This document shows, piece after piece, positions 37,461 to 46,688 of a stretch of DNA of 64,000 nt. How positions within the stretch are numbered: position 1 is the stretch's first letter; every line of letters starts with the position of its first letter. The notes beneath the pieces are model-generated. The model did no database searches, was not told the origin of the DNA, and worked only from the letters and a program-made list of their open reading frames with translations. The translations under genes were made by a program, and so were the position numbers. The stretch is taken from NCBI GenBank assembly GCA_027032075.1, contig JALVOC010000159.1, positions 25,688-89,687 on the forward strand, read 5' to 3'. This stretch comes from Chromatiales bacterium. GTDB lineage: Bacteria; Pseudomonadota; Gammaproteobacteria; UBA6429; Thiohalophilaceae.

Positions 37461-37961
37461 ATGTTGCAGCGCATGAAATTTCAGACCCCTGTCGGTTGTC
37501 TCGCGGTCGAAGTGAGCGCCGGCCGCATCGTGGGGATCGGCTTGCAGGCATTTCATCACCAGGCTGCGGAGGTGCGCCCCCTCGGCAGTTGCCGGGGAGT
37601 GTTCAGCCGGGTGGCGGATCAGCTGGCTGCCTATTTCGGCGGCAGGCGGCGTGAGTTCACCCTGCCTCTCGATCTCAGGGGAACCGCTTTCCAGCAGCGG
37701 GTCTGGCTTGCCCTCAGAACCATCCCCGCCGGGGAAGTGCGAACCTATGGTGAAGTCGCGAAAGCGCTGGGATCCCATGCGCGGGCGGTCGGCATGGCCT
37801 GCCGGCATAACCCCGTGCCGCTGGTTGTGCCCTGCCATCGTGTGGTGGCGGCAGATGGCCTTGGTGGTTTCAGTGGTCAAACTGCGGGTCCGGCACTTGC
37901 ACTCAAACGTTGGTTGTTGGAGCATGAAGGTGCACTCCCGACGCCACTGGCTGCAGATTGA
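37461..37961 (+). CDS. ogt: Methylated-DNA-protein cysteine methyltransferase
   Basis: Suicide enzyme that takes O6-alkyl groups from guanine. The 166-residue protein has the acceptor motif PCHRVV (about 123-128) and the upstream helix-turn-helix FQQRVWLALRTIPAGEVRTYGEVAKALGSHARAVGMACRHNP. The N-terminal half is of the Ogt/Ada-C type. It ends one base before xerD, so the two are probably co-transcribed. Confidence 0.92.
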   Translation: MLQRMKFQTPVGCLAVEVSAGRIVGIGLQAFHHQAAEVRPLGSCRGVFSRVADQLAAYFGGRRREFTLPLDLRGTAFQQRVWLALRTIPAGEVRTYGEVAKALGSHARAVGMACRHNPVPLVVPCHRVVAADGLGGFSGQTAGPALALKRWLLEHEGALPTPLAAD

Positions 37962-37962
37962 T

Positions 37963-38859
37963 ATGGCACAACCTGTTGAACCCCTGATTGATCAGTTTCT
38001 CGATGCCTTATGGATGGAACGCGGCTTGAGCGTCAATACCCTGCAGGCTTATCGTAATGATTTGAAAGGATTTCATCATTGGTCGAGCGCACGGGGGGGG
38101 AACCTCCTCGGCAGCCGGCGTGATGATATCCAGGCGTATCTGGCGGTACGCGTCAGCGAAAACGCCAGTCCGCGCAGCACCGCCCGCCTGTTGTCCACGC
38201 TGCGGAATTTTTATCGCTGGCTCCAGCGGGAAAACCGTATCAGCGAGGATCCCACCGCACTCATCGAGGCACCGAAGCTTGGCAGGCCCTTGCCCAAAAC
38301 CCTTAGCGAGGATGAGGTTGAGGCTCTGCTGGCCGCGCCGGACACAGCCAGCGTGCTGGGCTTGAGGGATCGCACCATGCTGGAGGTGTTGTATGCGAGC
38401 GGCTTGCGGGTTTCCGAACTGGTCAATCTGCTCTCGTCACAGGTGCAGCTCCAGCAAGGTGTGATCCGCGTAAGTGGTAAAGGCAACAAGGAACGCCTGG
38501 TGCCGCTGGGTGATGAGGCGGTGAGCTGGATGGAGCGGTACCTCAAGGAATCACGACCGGTGATGCTGAACGGGCATCCTTGTGATGCCTTGTTCGTCAC
38601 GCAGCGACGTGTGGCGATGACCCGCCAGGCCTTTTGGTACCGGATCAAGCGCTATGCCAGCCAGGCGGGTATCGACAAGCCTATCTCTCCCCACACCCTG
38701 CGCCATGCTTTTGCCACCCACCTGCTCAACCACGGCGCCGATTTGCGCGTGGTGCAGATGTTGTTGGGGCACAGCGACCTTTCCACCACGCAGATCTATA
38801 CCCATGTGGCCAAAGCGCGATTGCAGCAACTGCACGCTGAACACCATCCGCGCGGTTGA
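37963..38859 (+). CDS. xerD: Tyrosine recombinase XerD
   Basis: Site-specific recombinase that, with XerC, resolves chromosome dimers at dif under FtsK control. The 298-residue protein begins MAQPVEPLIDQFLDALW and has the SAM-like core-binding domain (about 8-95) and catalytic domain with R (ASGLRVSEL, about 149), K (GKGNKERLVPL), HxxR (SPHTLRHAFATHLL), H (LLGHSDLSTTQIYTHV) and the nucleophile Tyr. XerD is favoured over XerC because dsbC follows, as in E. coli. A longer frame upstream is only the shadow of ogt. Confidence 0.93.
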   Translation: MAQPVEPLIDQFLDALWMERGLSVNTLQAYRNDLKGFHHWSSARGGNLLGSRRDDIQAYLAVRVSENASPRSTARLLSTLRNFYRWLQRENRISEDPTALIEAPKLGRPLPKTLSEDEVEALLAAPDTASVLGLRDRTMLEVLYASGLRVSELVNLLSSQVQLQQGVIRVSGKGNKERLVPLGDEAVSWMERYLKESRPVMLNGHPCDALFVTQRRVAMTRQAFWYRIKRYASQAGIDKPISPHTLRHAFATHLLNHGADLRVVQMLLGHSDLSTTQIYTHVAKARLQQLHAEHHPRG

Positions 38860-39086
38860 GGCGGGTGATTCATCCGAACTGACCCGCCGGATTGTGGTCA
38901 TAATTTCAGATGAAGTTGATGGAACGGCATCCAGGCGGCTGGAGCGCCACGGGCCCTTACAGTAAAGCCGAAGCGGAAAAGGGGAAGAAAGAGGATCAAG
39001 AAGAGATGGCGTTATGCAAGAAGCTCTCTCTTTTATGGATTGCAGTTGATATAATCCGCCCGCCAAAACCTTGAGGACAAGATGGA

Positions 39087-39812
39087 ATGAAGTGGTATCA
39101 CACATTGTTTTTTGCAGCGCTGGCGGTGTTCACGACGACAGCATTGGCTGAAACAGAGATTGAGAGGGTGCACAAATCCCTGCAGCACGTCTTACCGGGT
39201 TTGCCCCGGGACGCGGTCCGGCCCTCACCTGTCGCCGGCCTGTATCAGGTGATGATACCGCCGAAGATGTTTTATGTGAGCGCGGATGGCCGTTTCGCCA
39301 TCGATGGGGACGTCATCGATTTGTTGCAGCAGAAAAACATTTCCACGCCGGTGCGGGACAAAATGCGTATTTCAGCCATTGATGCATTGGGTGAAAACCA
39401 GATGATCATCTACGATTCTGCAAAGCAGAAATATACCGTGACGGTGTTTACTGACATCGATTGTGGCTATTGCCGCAAGTTACACAGCCAAATCGATGAA
39501 TATAACAAGGCGGGCATTCGAGTCCGTTATCTCTTCTATCCACGCGCGGGGATTGGTTCGGCTTCTTACAACAAGGCGGTCTCGGTCTGGTGTGCCGACG
39601 ATCAACGCAAGGCGTTGACACTGGCCAAGCGCGGAGAAGCCATTGCGGAAAAACAATGTGACAACCCGGTTGCGAAGGAATATGAACTGGCACAGCAGAT
39701 CGGTGTTCGCGGCACCCCGGCAATCATCACCGAAGAGGGCCAGGTTATCCCCGGTTATGTGCCGCCGGCCAGACTCAAGGTGATTCTGGAGGCGCAGCAG
39801 ACGCTGCAATAG
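39087..39812 (+). CDS. dsbC: Thiol:disulfide isomerase DsbC
   Basis: Periplasmic disulfide isomerase/chaperone. The 241-residue protein has a signal peptide (MKWYHTLFFAALAVFTTTALA), the N-terminal dimerisation domain (about 22-85; GLYQVMIPPKMFYVSADGRFAIDGDVIDL) and a thioredoxin domain with the active site CGYC (about 128-131) and the cis-Pro loop RGTPAI. The second Cys pair (WCADDQ ... EKQCDN) known in DsbC is present. TATAAT at about 39049 could be its -10 box. The 227-base gap from xerD shows nothing else. Confidence 0.95.
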   Translation: MKWYHTLFFAALAVFTTTALAETEIERVHKSLQHVLPGLPRDAVRPSPVAGLYQVMIPPKMFYVSADGRFAIDGDVIDLLQQKNISTPVRDKMRISAIDALGENQMIIYDSAKQKYTVTVFTDIDCGYCRKLHSQIDEYNKAGIRVRYLFYPRAGIGSASYNKAVSVWCADDQRKALTLAKRGEAIAEKQCDNPVAKEYELAQQIGVRGTPAIITEEGQVIPGYVPPARLKVILEAQQTLQ

Positions 39813-39877
39813 GCTGTAAGCGGGTAAAGCATTGCAAAGGATGCAAGTGCAGTGGTGTCATCCGCGTTCGTGCTGCA

Positions 39878-42800
39878 TCAAACCTGCAGTTCCATCAGCG
39901 TGGCGCAGGCGGTAAACAACAACATCGCAGATACTTTACGTTTCGGCCAGAGTTGCCGGACGCCTTCGGCATAATAGCGCATCTGCGGATAATAAGGTTC
40001 GGCCAATTGTTGCAGCGTCTCTGCTTGCGCGTGTCGATGGGTTTTATAGTCGATGATCCATGCTTCGTTTTCGGTGAGCAGCAGGCGATCGATGATACCG
40101 TGCACCGTGACTGAATCCTGCGAGTAAAGCAACGGCACTTCGTTCAGTGCCCGTTGATAGCAGGCGGGATCGAACAGTTTTTTCAAGGTGGGATTCGTCA
40201 CCAGCGCGCGGGCTTCCTCCCACCATTGTTGCAGCATTTCGTGCGCCACGCTGACTTCCCATGCCGGTTTAATCTTTGAAAGCGGTATCTGCGGATCACG
40301 GCTGAGCTGTTCCAGCATCTGGTGGATCACAATTCCCCGCAGACGGCCATCTTCATCACCGCTGGCACCGTTGGCCTGTTGATGGCTGAGTTGCCGGCTG
40401 GGGGCGATTTCATGATATGCCGGCGGCAGCGGGATGGGCTGGCTGAGACGGGGATCGATTTCGATTTCCTGCGCCGTTTCCACTTTGGGCGGTGCGCCTG
40501 TCTGTGGCGGGCTGTTTTGTTCTTCCAGTATCCGTGGCTGTTGCAGCTGCCAGGGGTCGATATCGTATTGTTGACAGATCTCGCCATACCAGCCGAGTGC
40601 ATCGCCTCGCAGTGGTTTGCTGCCGGATAGATACAGTAACTGGCGGCTGCGGGTGAGGGCAACATACAGCAGGTTGGTTTCCTCCCGCTGCATGTCCTCC
40701 TGTTGTTGGGCCAGCAGGCGGCTGCTGAGCGCATCCTGCATGTCATTCCTGGGTGCCAGCAGCATGATCTGCGGGCGCACGGCTTCCACCGGCCAGTCAA
40801 GCAGAACTGCATTGGCGTTGTGTTTTGTCGCAACGGCGCTGGCATCGGCGAGAAAGACCACCGGCGCCTCCAGCCCTTTGGCTGCATGGATGGTCATCAA
40901 GCGGACGCGATCTGTTTCACCACTGCTGACCGGTTCGTCAGGGGCATCGTGTTGTTGTTGACGTAAATCCTGTAACCAGTCGATGAAACGCATCAGGCTC
41001 GGATAGCGGCCGCTGTCCATTTCCAGTGCCAGTTCCAGAAAGCGGGTGAGGTTTGTGGTGACCCGTGCCCGCTGATGTGCGGGGAAAGCGGCAGCGAAGC
41101 GGGCCAGCACATTGCCGCTGCTGTAAATATGATCCAGCAGGTCGTGTACCGGGATGTGTCCGGCCAGTTGTCGCCATTGCTCCAGCAGGCGGTGGGCGCG
41201 ATGCAGCGGGCTGTCGGTTTCAAAGGTATCGCTCGAGACGTTCAGCCGTTCGAACCAGGGACCCTTTTCGGTTTGCGCAAGACGCATTAGATCCTCATCA
41301 GTGGCGTTGAACAAGGGTGAGCGCAGAACCCCGGCCAGTGCCAGATTGTCATGCGGCATGTTTAACCATTGCAACAGGTTGACCATGTCATTGATTTCCA
41401 GACTGTCCAGCAAGGTGCCGCGTTCCGCACCGAGATAAGGAATGCGGGCGGTGCGCAGGCTTTTCTCAAAGGCGGCGATGTGCGTGCGGTTGCGAAACAG
41501 AATGAGCATATCGCTGTAACGTAGCGGGCGTACTTCCTCGTCGTCTTCTATGGGTATCTGCTTCGTTATCAGCTGTTGTATCTGCGCAGCAATCTGTTGC
41601 GCCTCGATTTCATAACGCCGCGTGATTTTTTCGGCACGCGGCGCTGTCAGTGGGTTACGCCAGGCCACAGCGGTCGTCTCCGTTTCCGGTTCCGATGCGA
41701 GCGGCAACAATGTGACTTTTCCCCAGCGCTGCTGGTGATGCACCGCATGGGGTTCGAAGTGGCTGAGCCGCTCATGCAAGGGGCCTTTGGCGAACACCCG
41801 GTTGACAAAGTTGATGATCGCCGGGGCGGAACGCCAGGATTTGTTCAGGGGGAACGTAGCGGCAGCAAGCCGCTGTTTCAGCCAAGCGGTGGCATTGTCG
41901 AACAGCCGTGGTTCCGCGCGGCGGAAGCGGTAGATGGATTGTTTGGCATCGCCCACGAGAAATACGCTGCGGCAGGCGTTGTCCCCGCTGTCGGCCATTT
42001 CCTCCAGTAAGGGTTTGATCAAATGCCACTGGGTGGGGTTGGTGTCCTGAAATTCATCGATGAGTAGATGCTCGATGCGCGCATCCAGTTTGTACTGGAC
42101 CCACAGGGCGTTTTCCGCATGGTTGAGCAACTGATAGGTTTTCCATTCCAGATCGGTAAAGTCCAGCAGGCGCTGTTCCTGTTTGATGCGTTGGTAATGT
42201 TGCAGATATTCATTGCCGGCAAGATACCAGGCTGTGTTGCGTTGCAAGGTTTTGTGGGCGAAATAGTTTTGATGCAGTTGCAGGACGTGTTCACACAGTT
42301 GCGTATGCAAATGGAGGAACGTCTGTTCACCTTCTTCACCCATTTTGCCACGCTGGCTTTTGCTGGCGCTGTATTTGCGGGGCGTGTGACCCGTGGTATA
42401 GAAGGCTGACCAGATATGCCAGAAGCGTTCTTCGTCAGTGCCTGCGGCATCGCAAGCCTCATCGATATGCGCCATCGCCGTCTGATATTTTTTTATCGGG
42501 TGTTTCTCCAGCAGTTGTCTGTATTGCTGTAACGACTGGCGCATGCTTTGATCATTGAAAAACTCCGTTACCGGCTCGCTTGTTTCATCGATTGCCAGCT
42601 GCGCAAGCAGGCGACGGCGTGCATAATCAACTGCATCGGTTTCATTCTGGGTGTAGGCCCACCAGTCACTGCGTTGCTGCAAAAAATTGTTCAAGGCAAG
42701 CCGGCTGTTGTGCAGGCCAATATCATCGAACAGCATGGCGAGAGATTGTGCCAGCGGCGATTCCGCCTGCCGGGCGGCATCCACCATCAATGCTTCCCAT

Positions 42801-43243
42801 GCCTGTTGCTGCAAACTGCCTGACTGCTCGATTAATTCAAAGCCGGGAGGGACATCTGCTTCCAGCGGGAAGCGGCGCAGCAGATCCTGGCAAAAGGCAT
42901 GAAAAGTGACGGTATGGACAGGAGAAGGACTGTATAACAGTTTTTCGTACAACAAACGGCTGCGTTGCAGCAAAGAAGGATCAGTTGCATCCAGTTCCAG
43001 TTCCTTCAGCTGTTTTTCGAGGGTATCATCATCCGCTGTCGAAAGCCGATATACGCGTTGCAGTAAACGCATTTGCATTTCTGCTGCGGCTTTGCGCGTG
43101 AAGGTGATTGCCAGTATCGAATCGGGTTTGACTCCCTGCAACAGCAAACGGATGAGGCGGCTGACCAATAGATAGGTTTTACCACTACCGGCCGAGGCTT
43201 GTACACTGGTGTTGCCCTGAAGTTGTGTTGTTAAATTTTTCAT
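39878..43243 (-). CDS. AddA-like helicase-nuclease (UvrD/RecB family)
   Basis: Protein of about 1121 residues for processing double-strand breaks before recombination. Superfamily 1 helicase motifs are clear: Walker A ASAGSGKTYLL (near residue 17), ITFTRKAAAEM (Ia), LLIDEFQDTNPTQW (II), GDAKQSIYRFRRAEP (III), and VRLMTIHAAKGLEAPVVFL (V). The C-terminal PD-(D/E)XK nuclease shows GIIDRLLLTENEAWIIDYKTHRHA. It works with the AddB-like protein upstream. ATG 43243 is used; a GTG six codons earlier is less likely. Unusually, about 510 bases of regulatory and RNA-coding sequence separate it from addB, and it has dyads just before its start. Confidence 0.88.
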   Translation of the reverse strand: MKNLTTQLQGNTSVQASAGSGKTYLLVSRLIRLLLQGVKPDSILAITFTRKAAAEMQMRLLQRVYRLSTADDDTLEKQLKELELDATDPSLLQRSRLLYEKLLYSPSPVHTVTFHAFCQDLLRRFPLEADVPPGFELIEQSGSLQQQAWEALMVDAARQAESPLAQSLAMLFDDIGLHNSRLALNNFLQQRSDWWAYTQNETDAVDYARRRLLAQLAIDETSEPVTEFFNDQSMRQSLQQYRQLLEKHPIKKYQTAMAHIDEACDAAGTDEERFWHIWSAFYTTGHTPRKYSASKSQRGKMGEEGEQTFLHLHTQLCEHVLQLHQNYFAHKTLQRNTAWYLAGNEYLQHYQRIKQEQRLLDFTDLEWKTYQLLNHAENALWVQYKLDARIEHLLIDEFQDTNPTQWHLIKPLLEEMADSGDNACRSVFLVGDAKQSIYRFRRAEPRLFDNATAWLKQRLAAATFPLNKSWRSAPAIINFVNRVFAKGPLHERLSHFEPHAVHHQQRWGKVTLLPLASEPETETTAVAWRNPLTAPRAEKITRRYEIEAQQIAAQIQQLITKQIPIEDDEEVRPLRYSDMLILFRNRTHIAAFEKSLRTARIPYLGAERGTLLDSLEINDMVNLLQWLNMPHDNLALAGVLRSPLFNATDEDLMRLAQTEKGPWFERLNVSSDTFETDSPLHRAHRLLEQWRQLAGHIPVHDLLDHIYSSGNVLARFAAAFPAHQRARVTTNLTRFLELALEMDSGRYPSLMRFIDWLQDLRQQQHDAPDEPVSSGETDRVRLMTIHAAKGLEAPVVFLADASAVATKHNANAVLLDWPVEAVRPQIMLLAPRNDMQDALSSRLLAQQQEDMQREETNLLYVALTRSRQLLYLSGSKPLRGDALGWYGEICQQYDIDPWQLQQPRILEEQNSPPQTGAPPKVETAQEIEIDPRLSQPIPLPPAYHEIAPSRQLSHQQANGASGDEDGRLRGIVIHQMLEQLSRDPQIPLSKIKPAWEVSVAHEMLQQWWEEARALVTNPTLKKLFDPACYQRALNEVPLLYSQDSVTVHGIIDRLLLTENEAWIIDYKTHRHAQAETLQQLAEPYYPQMRYYAEGVRQLWPKRKVSAMLLFTACATLMELQV

Positions 43244-43246
43244 TTT

Positions 43247-43349
43247 AGTGACATATATCACATAGAAAATATCGTCTTAAGTTTCTTTGTTCCTGCTTTT
43301 ACATGTGTAATGCCGTGTTGGTGATATCTATCACACAATAAATATTGTG
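43247..43349 (-). promoter_or_regulatory. Crp-like dyads before the addA-like gene
   Basis: Three dyads in 103 bases: AGTGA-N6-TCACA (43247-43262, four bases from the start codon), GGTGA-N6-TCACA (43320-43335) and CACAAT-AAAT-ATTGTG (43334-43349, overlapping the second). The first two match the Crp/Vfr consensus TGTGA-N6-TCACA at nine of ten positions. The region is AT-rich, as expected for a promoter. No regulator gene is near, so assignment to Crp is inference. Confidence 0.5.
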
Positions 43350-43516
43350 CCTATTTATTTGCTTTATCCGACTGTTTCCCATAGTTTCTTTATTCAATAA
43401 AACAATTTGTTAAAGTTATTTGCTCGATGGTCGTTAAGTTAATGCGGTTTACATTTTTTTACATTATGTAATTTGTGAGCCGTGTCATGTCAGGTTAAGT
43501 GCATGACAATAAAAAT

Positions 43517-43704
43517 TGGACACTCCACATGGATATGTGGTTTCAGGCGGGATGGCCTGACCAGGGAATGATAAAAGGATTATGAAGCAGAAGCAGGATG
43601 CTGACCGTTTTGGCGGAGCCGTATCTGCACGGAATAAATACGGGCTGGATAGCCTGAAGGGCATTTGAAACGCGGGCGGCCGGTATTGGCCGCCTATTTT
43701 TTTT
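43517..43704 (+). ncRNA. Candidate CsrA/RsmA-sequestering small RNA (RsmZ/CsrB type)
   Basis: The transcript predicted from a -35 GTGTCA (43482-43487) and -10 GACAAT (43505-43510) at 17-base spacing would start near 43517 and end at a strong terminator at 43704, about 188 bases. It contains nine GGA motifs. Five are in apical loops: CCACAT-GGAT-ATGTGG (43525-43540), TCAGGC-GGGATG-GCCTGA (43543-43560), AGCA-GGA-TGCT (43592-43602, containing CAGGATG, the repeat of CsrB), GGC-GGA-GCC (43612-43620), and GGCT-GGAT-AGCC (43643-43654). GGA in hairpin loops is the binding element of CsrA/RsmA. Pseudomonas rsmZ lies beside fdxA; here fdxA is 3 kb away with only addB between. A dyad TGTCATG/CATGACA (43483-43508) spans the promoter. 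I did not find a clear GacA site. Confidence 0.72.
43675..43704 (+). terminator. Terminator of the small RNA
   Basis: GGCGGCC (43675-43681) and GGCCGCC (43688-43694) form a perfect 7-bp stem with a GGTATT loop, followed by TA and eight T. On the minus strand there is no T run, so it acts on plus-strand transcripts, supporting a real plus-strand RNA here. Confidence 0.9.
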
Positions 43705-43753
43705 GCTCCGGCAGCGGTTTGTCTACAATGGCTTTTTTTTCCGCCCGTTCCCG

Positions 43754-46669
43754 TCATCGTTCGTCCCATGCCTGCCGGCGGCATAACAGATTCATCTCGC
43801 ATCGGCTGCAACTCAGGCTGTCTCCCCAGGCGGGCAAGCCCGACCCTTCCTCTATCTGCCGGACGATCGTTAACAACCGCCCGGCGCTATGCGCACTCAC
43901 CTCTTCCAGTTCCTCACCGGATAAAATATAGGGGAATCCAACTTCCTTTTTATTGTCAAGAAGCAAATAGGCGCTCTGCGTCACCTGCTGTTCATCCGCG
44001 GTATTTGCCAGAAGGGTATAAACCGGCAACTGTATCGCTTCGCCCTGGGTTATTTCCTCCATGCCCGGGATATTTCCGGTTTTATAATCGATGACCGCGA
44101 GGTGGGCGTTTTGCCGGTCGATGCGGTCCAGTGTGCCCCCCAGGCGGACATCGTCCGCCAGTATTGCGGTGCGTTTTGTTTCGGCTTCGGAAATGCGCCA
44201 TTCCTGTGCGTGGGTGATTTGCCAGTCGACATACTTCGGGATCAGATCCTGCCATTGTTTCAGCCAGCCGTGATGTTCAAAATTGTCGGCAAGGTCCCGG
44301 GCAAATACCGCTTCGGCAATGGTGTTGAGCAGCTGAATCGCTTCCTCGCGCCGCGCCGCGGTGCATGCCCCCTTGAGCGGACCCGGCAACCCCGGGCGGT
44401 TGAAGTGAAAGGCGTGCAGGCATTCATGTACCCGTACGCCATAGTCGGCCTTGGAGAGCGCCAGGCGGATTTCCTCGGGCGGGGAGAGTCTGAGACAGCG
44501 TGCGGCGAAATAGCGATAGGGGCAGTCGAGCAGCAGCTGGTAGCTGTGGGCGGAGAATCTTTTGTCCAGTAGTCCTCTGCGGACGATCGGCCTGGGCTGT
44601 GTCTGCGCTTGCGGCAGGGGGGCGGTGTCGCTTTGTAACACCTCAGTCCCTTTTCGTTTGAGCAGCGGGGCGAGTTCCGCTGCGGACAAGGGGTGGCGCC
44701 ACGCGAGTTTGTGGAAGGCCTGCAATGCTTCCAGCCAGGGACTGGGGGCGATCGGTTCTCCGTCCTGTTCGCAGCGGGCGGTGATCAGGATGCGGGGGGC
44801 GCTTTCGAGCAGACGGCGGAAGTGGTGGAACCGTTCCGCCAGCAGTTCCACGGTTGCGCAAAGCCCCAGCTCACGGCGGACGGCATCGTTGAAAAAGGGT
44901 GAGGGATTGGGTTTGCCCGGCAGGTGCTCCCGTTCGGCACTGGCGATGATCAGCGCGTCAAATTTCTGCAGGCGGCTCTGTGCCAGTCCCAGCAGATGGA
45001 CTTCATGCCCGCTTGCGGCAGGCTGGAAATGAAACTGCTCCTGGCTGCGCCCCAGCCAGGTGCGAAAACCGAGCCAGTCGAGCTGCATGCCGCTTTGGCG
45101 GGCTGCCTGCTGCATCTGTTCCAGCAGCTGCATCAGGCGGCTGCCTGCGGGATCGTCGTTGAAACCGGCATCCAGGCCGAGCCGGCTCAGGCTTTCCAGC
45201 AGTGCCGTGAGCCAGGTGGCGGCCGGCTGGCGCCTGCCGGTGAGTTTCAGGACGGGTGTGGCAGCCGCTTCCAGGCGATCCAGCAGCGTCAGCAGGGGTT
45301 GCGGTCGGCCTGCGAACCAGTCGGGTAAGCGTTTCGTGCGGGCAAGAACGTGGTCGCGGTACCGTTGCAGGCCGCGGGCGATATTCTCATGCAGGATGAT
45401 ATCCTGCTCCAGCCGCAAGGTGGCGTACTGCAGTTCGTCCGGTGCGAGGGCGGGAAACAGAAACGGTGATTTGAGCAAATCCAGCAGGGGTAGATGGGCA
45501 AAGTCCTCTTCAAGACATTCCAGCCAGCGTTCCAGGCAGGCGGAGGCGCTGGTGGTGGAGAGGGTCCAGCCAGCGGCGTCCTGCAGCTGAATCGCCGCAC
45601 GTTCCAGCAGGGCCCGCACCCGGCGCGCGAGCCGCCGGTTTTCCGTGACGATTCCGATGCGTTGATGCCCTGCCAACAGCCAGCGGCGAACCTGCAGCTC
45701 GACGGCCCGCGCCTCGTCCTCGGCGCTATGCGCCATCAACACCTGCAGCCGGTTTTCCAGCGGGCTTTCGGGAAAATGCGCCGCCAGTTCGCGGCTGCGT
45801 CGTTGCAGGGTTTTGCGTCCATCGGGATAAACACTGTTCAGCGTCATGGTGAAAGCATCGGCGATGGCCGGCGTGGGTGGCGCACAGCGGAGCTGTTGCA
45901 GAATATCCTGCAGGGGTGCCTCGGGGTGATATTCCGGCAGGTTGTCGCCACCCTGGCCATGCAGCAGTAATACCAGCCGGTTGTCATCCAGCAATTGCTG
46001 CAGCCAGTGTCGCTCCGCCCGGTGGAAGCGGTGAAAGCCGGCAAGGTAGAGCGGTTGCTCGCTGTCCGCTGCCTGGAGGCTGTTTTGCAAGGCCAGCAGA
46101 TAGGCCGCCTGGCGGTCGGTCAGGCCGTTGGCGTGCAACTGTTCATGCCAGGCATGCCACAGGGTATAGATCAGCCGGGCTTCCTGACCGAGCGCGCTGA
46201 TCTCCGTATCCTGGAGGCCATAGGCCTGCTGCAGTTGGTGGATGAAGTCGTCCAGGCTGTGAGGCAGACCGATGTGGTTGAGCGTCAGTTCATCGAACAG
46301 CTGCAACAGATCGTCTGCCAGCGCCCACGGATTGGCGGAGCGGATCAGCGCCGGATGTTGCTCCAGGGCTTCCACCAGGATCAGTTGTTGCAGATGGTCG
46401 TCACAAATGCGGATATCGGCAGGGAGATAGCGCAGTGCCCAATCGTGCAGGCTGAGGATGTGCGGACCGAGGAGGGCGGGATATCCCCGCTGGTGTGACT
46501 GCTGCAGCAGGAGACGGCGCAAGCGGGGAGCGGCGTGCATTTCCGCCAGCAGGACCGTCACGGAATTCAGATCCGGCAGAGCATCCTGGTGATCCGCCAG
46601 CAGGGTTTCTGCCAGAAGCCCCAGGGGATCCCGGGCATAAGGGATCAGCTGGACAGTTGCTGCCGGCAT
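43754..46669 (-). CDS. AddB-like PD-(D/E)XK nuclease protein
   Basis: 971-residue partner of the AddA-like helicase-nuclease, of the type called 'probable DNA repair protein' in proteobacteria. The helicase-like N-terminal two thirds lack a Walker A motif, so they are probably structural. The C-terminal nuclease carries GGTLDRIDRQNAHLAVIDYKTGNIPG (about 847-872). Four Cys are placed as in AddB iron-sulfur nucleases: one in LLDCPYRYFAARC (about 714) and three in LSCSRCEMNLLC near residue 960. The gene follows ferredoxin by 20 bases on the same strand. Together with AddA it presumably replaces RecBCD. Confidence 0.85.
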   Translation of the reverse strand: MPAATVQLIPYARDPLGLLAETLLADHQDALPDLNSVTVLLAEMHAAPRLRRLLLQQSHQRGYPALLGPHILSLHDWALRYLPADIRICDDHLQQLILVEALEQHPALIRSANPWALADDLLQLFDELTLNHIGLPHSLDDFIHQLQQAYGLQDTEISALGQEARLIYTLWHAWHEQLHANGLTDRQAAYLLALQNSLQAADSEQPLYLAGFHRFHRAERHWLQQLLDDNRLVLLLHGQGGDNLPEYHPEAPLQDILQQLRCAPPTPAIADAFTMTLNSVYPDGRKTLQRRSRELAAHFPESPLENRLQVLMAHSAEDEARAVELQVRRWLLAGHQRIGIVTENRRLARRVRALLERAAIQLQDAAGWTLSTTSASACLERWLECLEEDFAHLPLLDLLKSPFLFPALAPDELQYATLRLEQDIILHENIARGLQRYRDHVLARTKRLPDWFAGRPQPLLTLLDRLEAAATPVLKLTGRRQPAATWLTALLESLSRLGLDAGFNDDPAGSRLMQLLEQMQQAARQSGMQLDWLGFRTWLGRSQEQFHFQPAASGHEVHLLGLAQSRLQKFDALIIASAEREHLPGKPNPSPFFNDAVRRELGLCATVELLAERFHHFRRLLESAPRILITARCEQDGEPIAPSPWLEALQAFHKLAWRHPLSAAELAPLLKRKGTEVLQSDTAPLPQAQTQPRPIVRRGLLDKRFSAHSYQLLLDCPYRYFAARCLRLSPPEEIRLALSKADYGVRVHECLHAFHFNRPGLPGPLKGACTAARREEAIQLLNTIAEAVFARDLADNFEHHGWLKQWQDLIPKYVDWQITHAQEWRISEAETKRTAILADDVRLGGTLDRIDRQNAHLAVIDYKTGNIPGMEEITQGEAIQLPVYTLLANTADEQQVTQSAYLLLDNKKEVGFPYILSGEELEEVSAHSAGRLLTIVRQIEEGSGLPAWGDSLSCSRCEMNLLCRRQAWDER

Positions 46670-46688
46670 CTGTCGCTCATGTTGAGGT

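Noticed and set aside
37651..37962. In-frame extension of xerD across ogt
   Set aside because: The extension is an alternate reading of ogt; XerD has its standard start at 37963.
43517..43580. Riboswitch in the region before the 28-codon frame
   Set aside because: The hairpins do not match c-di-GMP or other riboswitch patterns I know, and the GGA loops have a better explanation.
43582..43668. 28-codon frame with AAAGGATT before ATG and a terminator after it, possible small peptide
   Set aside because: The five GGA-loop hairpins and conserved neighbourhood fit a CsrA-binding RNA better; the peptide resembles nothing I know. Kept only as an alternative.
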